Source of the DNA: an uncultured Pelagibacteraceae bacterium
GTDB taxonomy: Bacteria; Pseudomonadota; Alphaproteobacteria; Pelagibacterales; Pelagibacteraceae
Length of the DNA stretch: 32,500 nucleotides
Direction of reading: 5' to 3'
Assembly: GCA_902521805.1 (NCBI GenBank)
Contig: CABYTL010000008.1
Coordinates: forward strand, 1-32,500
Shown here: piece after piece, positions 8,326 through 16,506 of the stretch
How positions within the stretch are numbered: position 1 is the first letter of the stretch
How the letters are laid out: each line of letters opens with the position of its first letter
The notes under the pieces: model-generated
The model's database searches: none
What the model saw: the letters and a program-made list of their open reading frames with translations, nothing else
What the model was told of the DNA's origin: nothing
Position numbers and translations under genes: made by a program

Positions 8326-9016
8326 TAAATTTAGATTTTTTGGCATCAACTAGAAATGTTTTTACAGTTTCTTTTGTGAGCTGATCAAAAGTTTTTCCGA
8401 ACTTTTCAATCTTCACAATGATTGCGGGAGGTATAGTAATTATATGACATCCTAATTGCTTCGCTTGCAAATAATTATAAGGCTCTCTCACACTGGCCCA
8501 TAGTATTTCTACGTTTTTAAATTTTTTAGCTAACTTAATGCTTTTAACAAATTCTGGGACCGGATCTTTACCTGTATCACTAGCTCTACCTGCAAAAATT
8601 GATATTATTACTTTTGTTTTTTTATTTATTACTTTTAAAATTTTTTCGGTTTGTTTAGCATTGTAAACTGCAGTAATATTTAATTTAATTCCTTTATTGT
8701 TTAATTCTTTAATTACATTTCCTGAAAATTTATTTTTTGAATTAATAACTGGAACTTTGACATATACGTTTTTTGCCCAAGAATTAATATTTATGCCTTG
8801 TTTTATCATAGATTTTTTTTCATCAGCAAATACCTCAAGCGAAACCGGTTTTTTTTTACATACTTTTAATATTTTTTGAGAATATAATTTATAATCATTT
8901 GCACCAGCTTTTCTCATTAGACTAGGGTTGGTTGTAAAACCTTTTACAATATCTTTTTTATTGAATTTCTTTATCAATGATAGATCAGCAATATCACAAA
9001 AAATTTTAGTTTTCAT
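8318..9016 (-). CDS. tal: Small transaldolase / fructose-6-phosphate aldolase family
   Basis: TIM-barrel aldolase of 232 residues, the size of the short TalC/FSA-type transaldolases. It would transfer dihydroxyacetone units in the pentose phosphate pathway. Motifs are CDIADLSLI, GFTTNPSL, the Schiff-base strand VYVKVPV with its lysine, and LNITAVYNAKQ. Transaldolase and fructose-6-phosphate aldolase activities are hard to tell apart in this group. It starts six bases after pntB and is the last gene of the minus-strand 5S-rpmJ-pnt run. Its 3' end overlaps waaL. Confidence 0.87.
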   Translation of the reverse strand: MKTKIFCDIADLSLIKKFNKKDIVKGFTTNPSLMRKAGANDYKLYSQKILKVCKKKPVSLEVFADEKKSMIKQGININSWAKNVYVKVPVINSKNKFSGNVIKELNNKGIKLNITAVYNAKQTEKILKVINKKTKVIISIFAGRASDTGKDPVPEFVKSIKLAKKFKNVEILWASVREPYNYLQAKQLGCHIITIPPAIIVKIEKFGKTFDQLTKETVKTFLVDAKKSKFII

Positions 9017-9022
9017 TATCGA

Positions 9023-10420
9023 TTATAAATTTTTAGTGATATCCTCTGTCATCTTTTTTGCATCAGCAAATAACATTAATGTATTTTCTTTATAAAACAA
9101 ATCATTATCGATACCAGCATAACCTGGTGAGAGACTTCTTTTTACAAATAAAACTGACTTACATTTTTCAACATCAAGCACTGGCATTCCATAAATAGGA
9201 CTTTGTGGATCAGTTTTTGCTACCGGGTTTGTCACATCATTCGCACCTATTACAAAAGCTACATCTGCATTTGCAAAATCATTATTTATTTCCTCTAATT
9301 CAAAAACTTCATCGTAAGGAACGTTTGCTTCTGCTAAAAGTACATTCATATGACCAGGCATTCTACCGGCCACAGGATGTATTGCATATGATACTTTAAT
9401 GTCATTTTTTTTTAAGGTATCAACCATCTCTCTCAAGGCATGTTGAGCCTGTGCTACTGCCATTCCGTACCCGGGAACAATGATTACAGATGAAGCATTT
9501 TTCATCAAAAAAGCTGCATCGTCTGCATTTCCACTTTTAACAGGTCTTTGCTCTTTGTTTTTTGATACAGATGATTGTTCAGTCCCACCAAATCCACCTA
9601 ATATAACATTAAAAAATGATCTATTCATTCCTTTACACATTATATAAGAAAGTATTGCACCAGAAGATCCAACTAATGCTCCAGTAATAATTAAAGCTGT
9701 ATTTTCCAAAGTAAAACCAATCCCAGCTGCTGCCCAACCCGAATATGAATTTAACATTGAAATTACAACTGGCATATCTGCTCCGCCAATTGGAATGATT
9801 ATTAGAAAACCAATTAAGAAAGAAACTGTGATCAAAATCCAAAATAATTTAGATGATTGTGTTGAACAAAGATAAAATGTTAAAACAATAATAGATATTA
9901 ATATAATTGCATTTATAAGATGTTGTCCTTTAAAAGTGATGGGTGCACCAGACATAATACCTTGAAGTTTCAAAAAGGCTATTACTGAACCTGAAAAAGT
10001 TATTGCTCCTACGGCTGCACCAATAGACATCTCAATTAAACTAGCAAGTTTAATATTTCCTGGGGTTCCTAAATTGAAAGCTTGAGGATTTACAAAAGCT
10101 GATATAGCAACAAAAACAGCTGCTAAACCTACTAAACTGTGAAAACCTGCAACCAACTCTGGCATTGCTGTCATAGGTATACGGTAAGCAATAAGTGCTC
10201 CTATTCCACCACCTATTGCTAAAAATATTAATACATAAATAAAACCAGTAGTAAAATTTCCTACCGAAAGAAATGTTACAGAAATTGCAATTACCATTCC
10301 TATAATACCAAATAAATTACCTTGTCTTGAAGTTTCTGGAGAGGACAATCCTCTTAATGCTAAAATAAATAAAACACCTGAGATTAAATACAAAATTGCT
10401 GATAGATTAGCTGACATCAA
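9023..10420 (-). CDS. pntB: NAD(P) transhydrogenase subunit beta
   Basis: 465-residue beta subunit of the proton-translocating transhydrogenase, which uses the proton gradient to reduce NADP with NADH. Roughly the first 265 residues hold about nine membrane segments. The C-terminal third is the soluble NADP-binding dIII domain, with VIIVPGYGMAVAQAQHALRE, HPVAGRMPGHMNVLLAEA and VIGANDVTNPVAKTDP, all conserved. It follows pntAB after two bases and precedes tal after six, so it is co-transcribed with both. Confidence 0.97.
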   Translation of the reverse strand: MMSANLSAILYLISGVLFILALRGLSSPETSRQGNLFGIIGMVIAISVTFLSVGNFTTGFIYVLIFLAIGGGIGALIAYRIPMTAMPELVAGFHSLVGLAAVFVAISAFVNPQAFNLGTPGNIKLASLIEMSIGAAVGAITFSGSVIAFLKLQGIMSGAPITFKGQHLINAIILISIIVLTFYLCSTQSSKLFWILITVSFLIGFLIIIPIGGADMPVVISMLNSYSGWAAAGIGFTLENTALIITGALVGSSGAILSYIMCKGMNRSFFNVILGGFGGTEQSSVSKNKEQRPVKSGNADDAAFLMKNASSVIIVPGYGMAVAQAQHALREMVDTLKKNDIKVSYAIHPVAGRMPGHMNVLLAEANVPYDEVFELEEINNDFANADVAFVIGANDVTNPVAKTDPQSPIYGMPVLDVEKCKSVLFVKRSLSPGYAGIDNDLFYKENTLMLFADAKKMTEDITKNL

Positions 10421-10422
10421 TA

Positions 10423-10731
10423 TTATTTATCCTTTTTCTTTTTTTTGTACATTGCTAGCATTCTTTGAGTGACTAAAAATCCCCCAAAAATATTAATTGC
10501 TGCTAAAATTATTGCCAAAAACCCGTAAATAGTTGATGTTGAAAAAACTAAGTCTCCATTTGATGATAAAGCAGCAATAATTGCTCCTACAATAATCACA
10601 GATGAAATAGCATTAGTTACTGACATCAATGGTGTGTGAAGTGAGGGGGTTACACTCCATACAACATAGTAACCTATAAAAATTGATAATATAAAAATAC
10701 TTAATCTAAATATAAAAGGATCTATTTCCAT
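10423..10731 (-). CDS. pntAB: NAD(P) transhydrogenase subunit alpha, part 2 (membrane)
   Basis: 102-residue membrane part of the split alpha subunit, with three to four hydrophobic helices. The conserved stretch VVWSVTPSLHTPLMSVTNAI and the following GAI segment line the membrane domain in this family. A basic tail (KKKKKDK) ends the protein. Alphaproteobacteria usually carry alpha as two genes, as here. It lies four bases after pntAA and two bases before pntB. Confidence 0.95.
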   Translation of the reverse strand: MEIDPFIFRLSIFILSIFIGYYVVWSVTPSLHTPLMSVTNAISSVIIVGAIIAALSSNGDLVFSTSTIYGFLAIILAAINIFGGFLVTQRMLAMYKKKKKDK

Positions 10732-10735
10732 AGTT

Positions 10736-11824
10736 TTACTTTATTAAAGTTTTTTCAATAATTTCATCTTCTAAATTAATATTTAATTTTTTATTTTCTT
10801 TATCATACAAATTAGAAATAAAGTTAAATACATTTTTTGCGTATAAATTAGAAGCAGATACAGGTAGTTTATTAAGTATATTTGCCTCACCCAAAATTTT
10901 AACACCATTTTTTTCAATTACTTTATCAACTTCTGTAAATACTGTGTTACCTCCCTGCACTGCAGCTAAGTCGTATATAATTGAACCCCGTTGTAAATTT
11001 TTAAACATTTCCTCTTTAATAATCTTGGGAGCAACTTTTCCAGGAATTAAAGCTGTACAAATTACTATATCAATTTTTTTTAATGTTTCTGATAAAAGCT
11101 CCTCTTGCTTTTGCTTAAAATCGTCTGAAGCCTCTTTTGCATAACCACCCTCGGTTTCAAGGTTTTCTGCACCCTCAACTATTAAAAATTTTCCACCTAA
11201 ACTCTCAACTTGTTCCTTAGAAGCTGTTCTAACATCAGTAGCAAACACAACAGCACCCATTCTTTTAGCTGTAGCAATCGCTTGCAATCCAGCTACACCA
11301 GCGCCAACTACTAAAACTTTGGCTGCAGGTACAGTTCCAGCTGCAGTCATCATCATTGGAATAGCTCTTTCATATATTTGGAATGCTTCTATTACTGCCT
11401 TATATCCTGCAAGGTTTGCTTGTGATGATAAAATATCCATTGATTGTGCTCTGGTAATTCTAGGTAGTAAATCTAAAGAAAAAATGTTCATTTTTTTAGC
11501 TTTTAAATTATCTAGTTTAGTTTTATTTACAAAAGTATTTAATGAACCAATCAAAGTCTGGCCCTCTTTAAAATTTGATAGTTTTTTATCTTCTGGTAAT
11601 CCTAATTGAATTATTATGTTTGCATTTTTAATTAGATCATTTTCGTTATCAGAAATATTTACACCTAAATCTGAATACTGTTTATCTTGAAAACCTAAAT
11701 GAAAACCATAATTTTGAGGTAATGATAAATTGAAACCTAAACTTAAATACTTTTTTGCTAATTCAGGCGTTATAGCTATTCTTTTTTCAATGTTTTTATC
11801 TTCTGAGACTGAAACTAAATTCAT
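10736..11824 (-). CDS. pntAA: NAD(P) transhydrogenase subunit alpha, part 1 (NAD-binding)
   Basis: Soluble dI domain of 362 residues, related to alanine dehydrogenase, which binds NADH on the cytoplasmic side. It begins with KNIEKRIAITPELAKKY. It has the RITRAQSMDILSSQANLAGY block, the nucleotide-binding VLVVGAGVAGLQAIATAKRMG, and ALIPGKVAPKII. The ATG is nine bases after the stop of the small membrane peptide upstream. With pntAB and pntB it completes the transhydrogenase, a source of NADPH for a cell with a limited sugar pathway. Confidence 0.96.
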   Translation of the reverse strand: MNLVSVSEDKNIEKRIAITPELAKKYLSLGFNLSLPQNYGFHLGFQDKQYSDLGVNISDNENDLIKNANIIIQLGLPEDKKLSNFKEGQTLIGSLNTFVNKTKLDNLKAKKMNIFSLDLLPRITRAQSMDILSSQANLAGYKAVIEAFQIYERAIPMMMTAAGTVPAAKVLVVGAGVAGLQAIATAKRMGAVVFATDVRTASKEQVESLGGKFLIVEGAENLETEGGYAKEASDDFKQKQEELLSETLKKIDIVICTALIPGKVAPKIIKEEMFKNLQRGSIIYDLAAVQGGNTVFTEVDKVIEKNGVKILGEANILNKLPVSASNLYAKNVFNFISNLYDKENKKLNINLEDEIIEKTLIK

Positions 11825-11833
11825 TTTATCAAA

Positions 11834-11944
11834 TTATAGGAGGAAAATTGCCATTAATACAAGTACTAATATTACTGCAACTGATCCCCATAAAACAAAT
11901 TTTGTGAAGTTATTCCAAGTATTTTTATGGCTCTCATTATCCAT
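11834..11944 (-). CDS. aa3-type cytochrome c oxidase subunit IV-like small membrane protein
   Basis: A 36-residue gene, below normal ORF cut-offs. The peptide begins MDNESHKNTWNNFTKF and continues into one hydrophobic helix, VLWGSVAVILVLVLMAIFLL. A short polar N terminus with a W/F-x-x-F-x-K motif before a single transmembrane helix ending in LMAIFL is the pattern of the bacterial aa3 oxidase subunit IV family (COX4_pro_2). In alphaproteobacteria that gene often lies just upstream of pntAA, as here. It ends nine bases before pntAA and starts four bases after rpmJ. The oxidase assignment follows family pattern and neighbourhood, not a search. Confidence 0.8.
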   Translation of the reverse strand: MDNESHKNTWNNFTKFVLWGSVAVILVLVLMAIFLL

Positions 11945-11948
11945 AAAA

Positions 11949-12074
11949 TTATTTCTGTCTTGCTTTAAATTTTGGATTAGTTTTATTTATAATATATACT
12001 CTACCTCTTCTTCTAACCATTTTACTGTTTAAATCTCTTTTTTTTATAGACTTTAATGAGCTTTTAATTTTCAT
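11949..12074 (-). CDS. rpmJ: 50S ribosomal protein L36, zinc-free type
   Basis: A 41-residue ribosomal protein that is too short for ordinary ORF lists. It begins [14 protein letters not shown] and has [20 protein letters not shown] before the KARQK end. This is the second (B) type of L36, which carries an RRRGR patch and no zinc-binding cysteines. The start ATG at 12074 lies 13 bases downstream of the 5S rRNA 3' end, with no terminator between, so it probably shares the 5S transcript. Like L31 here, it needs no zinc. Confidence 0.93.
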   Translation of the reverse strand: MKIKSSLKSIKKRDLNSKMVRRRGRVYIINKTNPKFKARQK

Positions 12075-12087
12075 AACATATATTTAA

Positions 12088-12202
12088 GCCGGCAATGACC
12101 TACTCTCCCGTATCTTAAGACAAAGTACCATCGGCGCTGAAAGGCTTGACTTCCGAGTTCGGAATGGGATCGGGTATAACACTCTCGCAATAATTACCGG
12201 CA
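12088..12202 (-). rRNA. rrf: 5S ribosomal RNA, detached from 16S-23S
   Basis: About 115 bases. Read on the minus strand, the ends GCCGGTAAT and ATTGCCGGC pair to form helix I. The conserved CCCATTCCGAACTCGG loop and the GGGAGAGTAGGTC segment near the 3' end are intact. Exact ends are uncertain by one or two bases. No 23S or 16S rRNA lies beside it: the next gene upstream is a polysaccharide gene. Splitting of 5S from 23S by hypervariable region 2 is known in Pelagibacter. Confidence 0.96.
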
Positions 12203-12223
12203 AAAGCTTTATACCTATAATAG

Positions 12224-12252
12224 TTAATATGTAAATAAGGATTTGTAGTCAA
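12224..12252 (-). promoter_or_regulatory. Candidate promoter of the stand-alone 5S gene
   Basis: On the minus strand, TTGACT (12252-12247) and TATTAA (12229-12224) are 17 bases apart, about 20 bases before the 5S. The -35 matches 5 of 6 consensus bases and the -10 matches 4 of 6. It would let 5S and the downstream rpmJ-pnt genes be expressed independently of the island. Confidence 0.45.
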
Positions 12253-12317
12253 AATACCTTTTTTTTCAATAAAATGTTAAAAAAATTTATTTCTAAACAA
12301 TTATTCATCTACAATTA

Positions 12318-13337
12318 TTATATTTTATATCTAAACTTAAATAGTTTAAAATAAACTGTTACATATACTAAAATATTAAGTGTAATCAGAATTATTTGAA
12401 GCTGAGTGTTACCAGGATCATTTGATCCAATCAAAAAAATACAAAAATTGTAAAAAATGATTAGATAAGATGATAAATTATTAGTGTTAATATTTTTTAA
12501 TTTAACATTTTTTTTTATATAAAAATACATCAGTTGATGAAAGTGATTATTATCCGCATTGATTGGAGATCTCTTTAAACTAAATTTTCTTACTATAGAA
12601 AATAAATTTTCAAAACAAGGATACCATAGTAACAAAATTATGAAAAAGGGTGAAATTTCTTGATTTGCTTCGTAGATTTTAATTAAAAGATAACCACAAA
12701 TTAATCCCATAACATAAGAACCACTGTCTCCCATAAATAATTTATTTTTTACGTTTAAGATAAATAGGTATATTAAGATTATAATTAAGCTTATAATTAA
12801 TTTCTTTTCTAAAACTATATAAGTATAAAAATCTAAATTAAAAATAAGACATATTATTAAAAAAAAATAACCCAACATAAGGCCATTCAAGCCATCAATA
12901 AAATTTGAACCATTTATAAGAATGAGCAAACAAAATATTGAAAAAAAATATTTAAAGTATAAATTTTCTAACCAAATATCAATCAAAACAACTCTAGTTT
13001 CATTTATTTGTATATCTAATAAAAAAACAAATAGAAGAATAAAAGTTGTCTGAATTAATAATCTTAATTTTGGTGAAGATAAAAAATTTAAATCAGACAT
13101 AAATCCAATTGTAAAAATAAATATTAAGAATAACGAAAAAAGATAATTGTAAGAAAAAAATAACATAATACTTAATAACACTAAAAAAATTCCGCCTGAT
13201 AAAGGTACGTTTTTTTGACCATAAAACTTTTGATGTTTTTCACCTCTATAATTAGGTAAAAAATTTTGTTTATTTATAAAATCATTTATAAAATAAAAAA
13301 CAATTAATGAAATAAATGTGATTAGATAATATGTCAT
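12318..13337 (-). CDS. WecA/WbpL-like undecaprenyl-phosphate sugar-1-phosphate transferase
   Basis: Polytopic membrane enzyme of 339 residues in the MraY/WecA family. It would start a glycan by placing a HexNAc-1-phosphate on undecaprenyl phosphate at the cytoplasmic face. The signature NFIDGLNG is at residues 145-152, with SDL near 81 and the FMGDSGSY motif further on. The cytoplasmic HxHH-like loop reads NADNNHFHQ. About ten hydrophobic segments are visible. The acceptor sugar cannot be read from sequence. It lies one base after the GT2 gene and is the last gene of the minus-strand island block before the 5S. Confidence 0.88.
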   Translation of the reverse strand: MTYYLITFISLIVFYFINDFINKQNFLPNYRGEKHQKFYGQKNVPLSGGIFLVLLSIMLFFSYNYLFSLFLIFIFTIGFMSDLNFLSSPKLRLLIQTTFILLFVFLLDIQINETRVVLIDIWLENLYFKYFFSIFCLLILINGSNFIDGLNGLMLGYFFLIICLIFNLDFYTYIVLEKKLIISLIIILIYLFILNVKNKLFMGDSGSYVMGLICGYLLIKIYEANQEISPFFIILLLWYPCFENLFSIVRKFSLKRSPINADNNHFHQLMYFYIKKNVKLKNINTNNLSSYLIIFYNFCIFLIGSNDPGNTQLQIILITLNILVYVTVYFKLFKFRYKI

Positions 13338-13338
13338 T

Positions 13339-14079
13339 TTATTTTCTCAAAAAGTTAATACCTAGGATTAATAAAAAGAAAAATGATTTGAAAAAGTTAA
13401 AATTCATGTAAACACTATAAAGAGCAAAGCCGTCTTTAAGTTTTTGAATTGTAGACGAAGATAGTGAATTATCTAATTTTCGCCAAGTTGTTAAGTTTTT
13501 ATTTAGTGAACCAATTATAATTTTTTTTTTCAATATTAAAAGCCAAAGTACAAAATCCTCTTTAGTTTTTAGTTTTGGAAATTTACAATTATTTGTGATT
13601 AATTTTTTTTTTAACATTACTGTAGATAAACCTATATCGCAAGAAAGTAGGAGTTGTTTATAATTTGTGAATGTTTTAGCATGCATAATCTTTCTATTTT
13701 TAAGATTATCTTTTAAAATTTCATAGGATGTGTGAGATATCTCAAGACTATTTTTAATCATAAATTTAAGTTGTAATTGAATTTTATTTTTTTTCCAAAA
13801 ATCGTCAGCATCTAAAAAAGCGATATATTTTGCTTTTGCGTGATATATTCCTAAATTACGAGATCTACCTGCACCTAGTGTTTTTCTATTTATGATTAAT
13901 TTAATTCTTTTATCACTTTTTTTAATCTTTTTAATTAATTTTAGATCTGCATGATCTTCATCATCATATACAATAATTATCTCAAGCTTTTTATGAGTTT
14001 GAGATTTGACAGAATTTACAGCCTTTTTAATAAAGTTTTTTTTTTTAAAATATGGAATAACAACTGTAACTTGAGTCAT
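13339..14079 (-). CDS. Family 2 glycosyltransferase
   Basis: GT-A fold transferase of 246 residues. The N terminus VTVVIPYFKKKNFIKKAVNS is the GT2 nucleotide-binding strand. AGRSRNLGIYHAKAKYIAFL leads into DADD at about residues 91-94, the metal-binding DxD. A lysine-rich middle and a C-terminal hydrophobic segment (FFKSFFFLLILGINFL) suggest membrane attachment. Donor and acceptor are unknown. It overlaps the GT4 gene upstream by four bases (ATGA) and probably adds a sugar to the repeat unit begun by the WecA-like enzyme. Confidence 0.88.
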   Translation of the reverse strand: MTQVTVVIPYFKKKNFIKKAVNSVKSQTHKKLEIIIVYDDEDHADLKLIKKIKKSDKRIKLIINRKTLGAGRSRNLGIYHAKAKYIAFLDADDFWKKNKIQLQLKFMIKNSLEISHTSYEILKDNLKNRKIMHAKTFTNYKQLLLSCDIGLSTVMLKKKLITNNCKFPKLKTKEDFVLWLLILKKKIIIGSLNKNLTTWRKLDNSLSSSTIQKLKDGFALYSVYMNFNFFKSFFFLLILGINFLRK

Positions 14080-15179
14080 AAATATTTTTTTACTCGATTA
14101 AAATGATCATATTTCTTAGATAATCTAAAATTATTTAAACACATAACTAAATTTTTTTTTTTGTTATTTTTGATTATTTCTATATTTTTTTTCCATTCAA
14201 AAATATTCTCATAATTTTTTATAAAATAAGCATTTTTTGTGCTTATAACCTCTCTTAAAACTTTTAGATCAGATGATATAATTATCTTTCCAACAGCTAA
14301 ATAATCAAAAAGTTTCAATGGTGAAATATATTTTGAAATTTCATCAACTGATCCTGAGGATCTAATAATTTTAGTATATGGTAAAGTTAAAATATCCATT
14401 TTTATCATTCTTTCTGCTAAATAGGCATATGGAATATATTGAATAAAAAATAAATTCTTATTCAAATTTTTAATTTTAAATCTTTGAATATCTTTCTTAT
14501 CTCCTCCAAATATATAATAGTCATTATTTGGATCTATTTTTGATAGCTTAATCAAAGTATTAATTCCCTTGGATGGTGAAATCGATCCAAAATAGCCTAT
14601 TTTTAATCTCTTGCTAAAATAAATATTTGGTTGTTTATTTATCCTGAGTGAGCTTCCACTTGGTAAAACTTTTATTTTTTCGGGCTTTACACCAAATTTA
14701 TCAATAAATAATTCTTTTACAGAGTTTGATATTGCAATAATATTTATTAAGTTTTTTTTATTTAAAAAATTTAAATACTTCAGTATAAATTTCGTTACTC
14801 GTCCTTCTACAATGATATCATGATGAATTTCTAAAACTACTTTTTTATTAAATAATAAAAGTAAATAACTTATGAAATAATTTCTCGTAATTGTTAAAGA
14901 ATCGTTTTTTTTCAAAATAAAAAACAAACAATAAAAACTATACAAATAAAAATTTAATCCACGAGGAAAACTTTTAAAAGATTTAAATTCTTTTATTCTT
15001 ACGTTATGCTTCAGACCATAATATTTTTTTATAGAGATTGATTTATCTCCAGTTCCAGGTTTAATTAATGTGGTTTCAAACTTATTTTTAGAAAAGCTTT
15101 CACAAATTTTAATAATTTGTAGAGAACTCGGCAAAGATGAGGGAATAGATGAATATGTAATATAATATATTTTTTTCAA
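14076..15179 (-). CDS. Family 4-like glycosyltransferase
   Basis: GT-B fold protein of 367 residues. The C-terminal half shows the GT4 pattern: IGYFGSISPSKGINTLIKL, then YYIFGG and finally SPLKLFDYLAVGKIIISSDL, the nucleotide-sugar binding region with its acidic KLFDY/E site. The N-terminal half, with LEIHHDIIVEG and IAISNSVKELFI, is typical of the acceptor domain. No signal peptide is seen, so it works on the cytoplasmic side. The substrate is not predictable. Four-base overlaps join it to the dehydrogenase upstream and the GT2 gene downstream. Confidence 0.87.
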   Translation of the reverse strand: MKKIYYITYSSIPSSLPSSLQIIKICESFSKNKFETTLIKPGTGDKSISIKKYYGLKHNVRIKEFKSFKSFPRGLNFYLYSFYCLFFILKKNDSLTITRNYFISYLLLLFNKKVVLEIHHDIIVEGRVTKFILKYLNFLNKKNLINIIAISNSVKELFIDKFGVKPEKIKVLPSGSSLRINKQPNIYFSKRLKIGYFGSISPSKGINTLIKLSKIDPNNDYYIFGGDKKDIQRFKIKNLNKNLFFIQYIPYAYLAERMIKMDILTLPYTKIIRSSGSVDEISKYISPLKLFDYLAVGKIIISSDLKVLREVISTKNAYFIKNYENIFEWKKNIEIIKNNKKKNLVMCLNNFRLSKKYDHFNRVKKYL

Positions 15180-16483
15180 GCTCTATAAACTTTCTGATCT
15201 ACAGCATATCTACCTCTGCAATCGATTATGAGTTTTGAGTGTTTATAAATAAGTTTATAATCAAATTTATCGTGATCTGTCATTATTATGACAATATTAA
15301 ATTTTTTGATATTTTTTGAATTTAGTTTTATGCTTTTTTTATTAAATATGAAATTTCTTGTTGTCACTTTATTTTTTATGTAAGGATCAGTGTACTCAAT
15401 TTTTTTAATATTATTTTTTTGAAGAAGTTTGATTAAATTAATTGATGCTGATTCTCTTAAGTCATCAACATTTTTTTTATAAGCCATTCCGACAACTAAA
15501 ATCTTACAATTTTTTTTTTCTATTTTGTGTAATTTTAAAATTTTCTTTATTTTTTCAAAAATAAAATAGACAACTCTTAAATTAGTTTTGGCAGACAATT
15601 TAATAAAATTTGCCTTTACACCTTTTTTTTTTGCCTTCCAATACAAATAATGAGGATCTATTGGAATGCAATGCCCACCAATACCAGGACCTGGATTAAA
15701 TGGTCTAAAACCATATGGTTTTGTACTTGCTATTTTTAATATTTCATAAATATCAATATTCATTTTATCGGCAACAAACTTCATTTCATTAATAAACCCA
15801 ATATTTACTGCTCTATAAATATTCTCTAATAATTTTGAAAACTCTGCAATTTCAAGACTTTTTGAGTTAACAACTTTTTGAAAGCTTTTTTTATAGAACC
15901 TAGAGGTTATCTCTAAACAATTTTTACTATTACCACTTACGACTTTTGGAACTCGATTAATTGTGTTTTCATTAATTCCAGGATTAATTCTTTCTGATGA
16001 AAAACCAACAAAAAAATTTTTTCCAATAACTAAATCTTTTTTTAATTTTTTTGATATTTCTTCTCTAGTAGTTCCGGGATAGCTTGTACTTTCTAATATC
16101 AACAATTGTCCCATTTTAAGTTTATTTTTAATCGAATAGATTGTTTTTTTTATAAAAGATAAATCCGGGATATTCTTATTTTTTAATGGAGTTGGAACAC
16201 AAATTACTACAACATCACATTTTGTTATTTGATCAAAATCTTTTGTACATTTACCTTTTTTTAAAAAATGTTTTATTTCTAAATCCTTAATTCTATCAAT
16301 ATATGATTTACCTGAATTAAGTAAGTTAACTTTACGAATATCAGTATCAAAACCTATGACATTAAATTTTTTTTTGGTGAAAAGAATTGATAAGGGCAGA
16401 CCTACATATCCTAATCCAATGATTCCTATAGTTATCTTTTTTTTATCTATTTTATATAATAGATCTCTTTTAAAATTACTCAT
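15176..16483 (-). CDS. UDP-N-acetylhexosamine 6-dehydrogenase (WbpA/TviB type)
   Basis: NAD-dependent enzyme of 435 residues that oxidises C6 of a UDP-sugar to a uronic acid. The Rossmann motif GIIGLGYVGLPLS is at about 20-32. The catalytic lysine lies in AEFSKLLENIYRAVNI (about Lys217). The nucleophile is Cys272 in GPGIGGHCIPIDP, followed by the C-terminal domain VVGMAYKKNVDDLRESAS. The IPIDPHYLYWKAK context resembles WbpA/TviB (UDP-GlcNAc) more than UDP-glucose dehydrogenases, but the substrate is inference. It lies 23 bases after pseB, so UDP-GlcNAc may feed both. Confidence 0.9.
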   Translation of the reverse strand: MSNFKRDLLYKIDKKKITIGIIGLGYVGLPLSILFTKKKFNVIGFDTDIRKVNLLNSGKSYIDRIKDLEIKHFLKKGKCTKDFDQITKCDVVVICVPTPLKNKNIPDLSFIKKTIYSIKNKLKMGQLLILESTSYPGTTREEISKKLKKDLVIGKNFFVGFSSERINPGINENTINRVPKVVSGNSKNCLEITSRFYKKSFQKVVNSKSLEIAEFSKLLENIYRAVNIGFINEMKFVADKMNIDIYEILKIASTKPYGFRPFNPGPGIGGHCIPIDPHYLYWKAKKKGVKANFIKLSAKTNLRVVYFIFEKIKKILKLHKIEKKNCKILVVGMAYKKNVDDLRESASINLIKLLQKNNIKKIEYTDPYIKNKVTTRNFIFNKKSIKLNSKNIKKFNIVIIMTDHDKFDYKLIYKHSKLIIDCRGRYAVDQKVYRA

Positions 16484-16506
16484 TTTTCAAACATTTTGAT
16501 TTGATT

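Noticed and set aside
11319-12032. Plus-strand frames opposite pntAA and the oxidase peptide
   Set aside because: They are shadows of well-supported minus-strand genes and have no recognisable domain.
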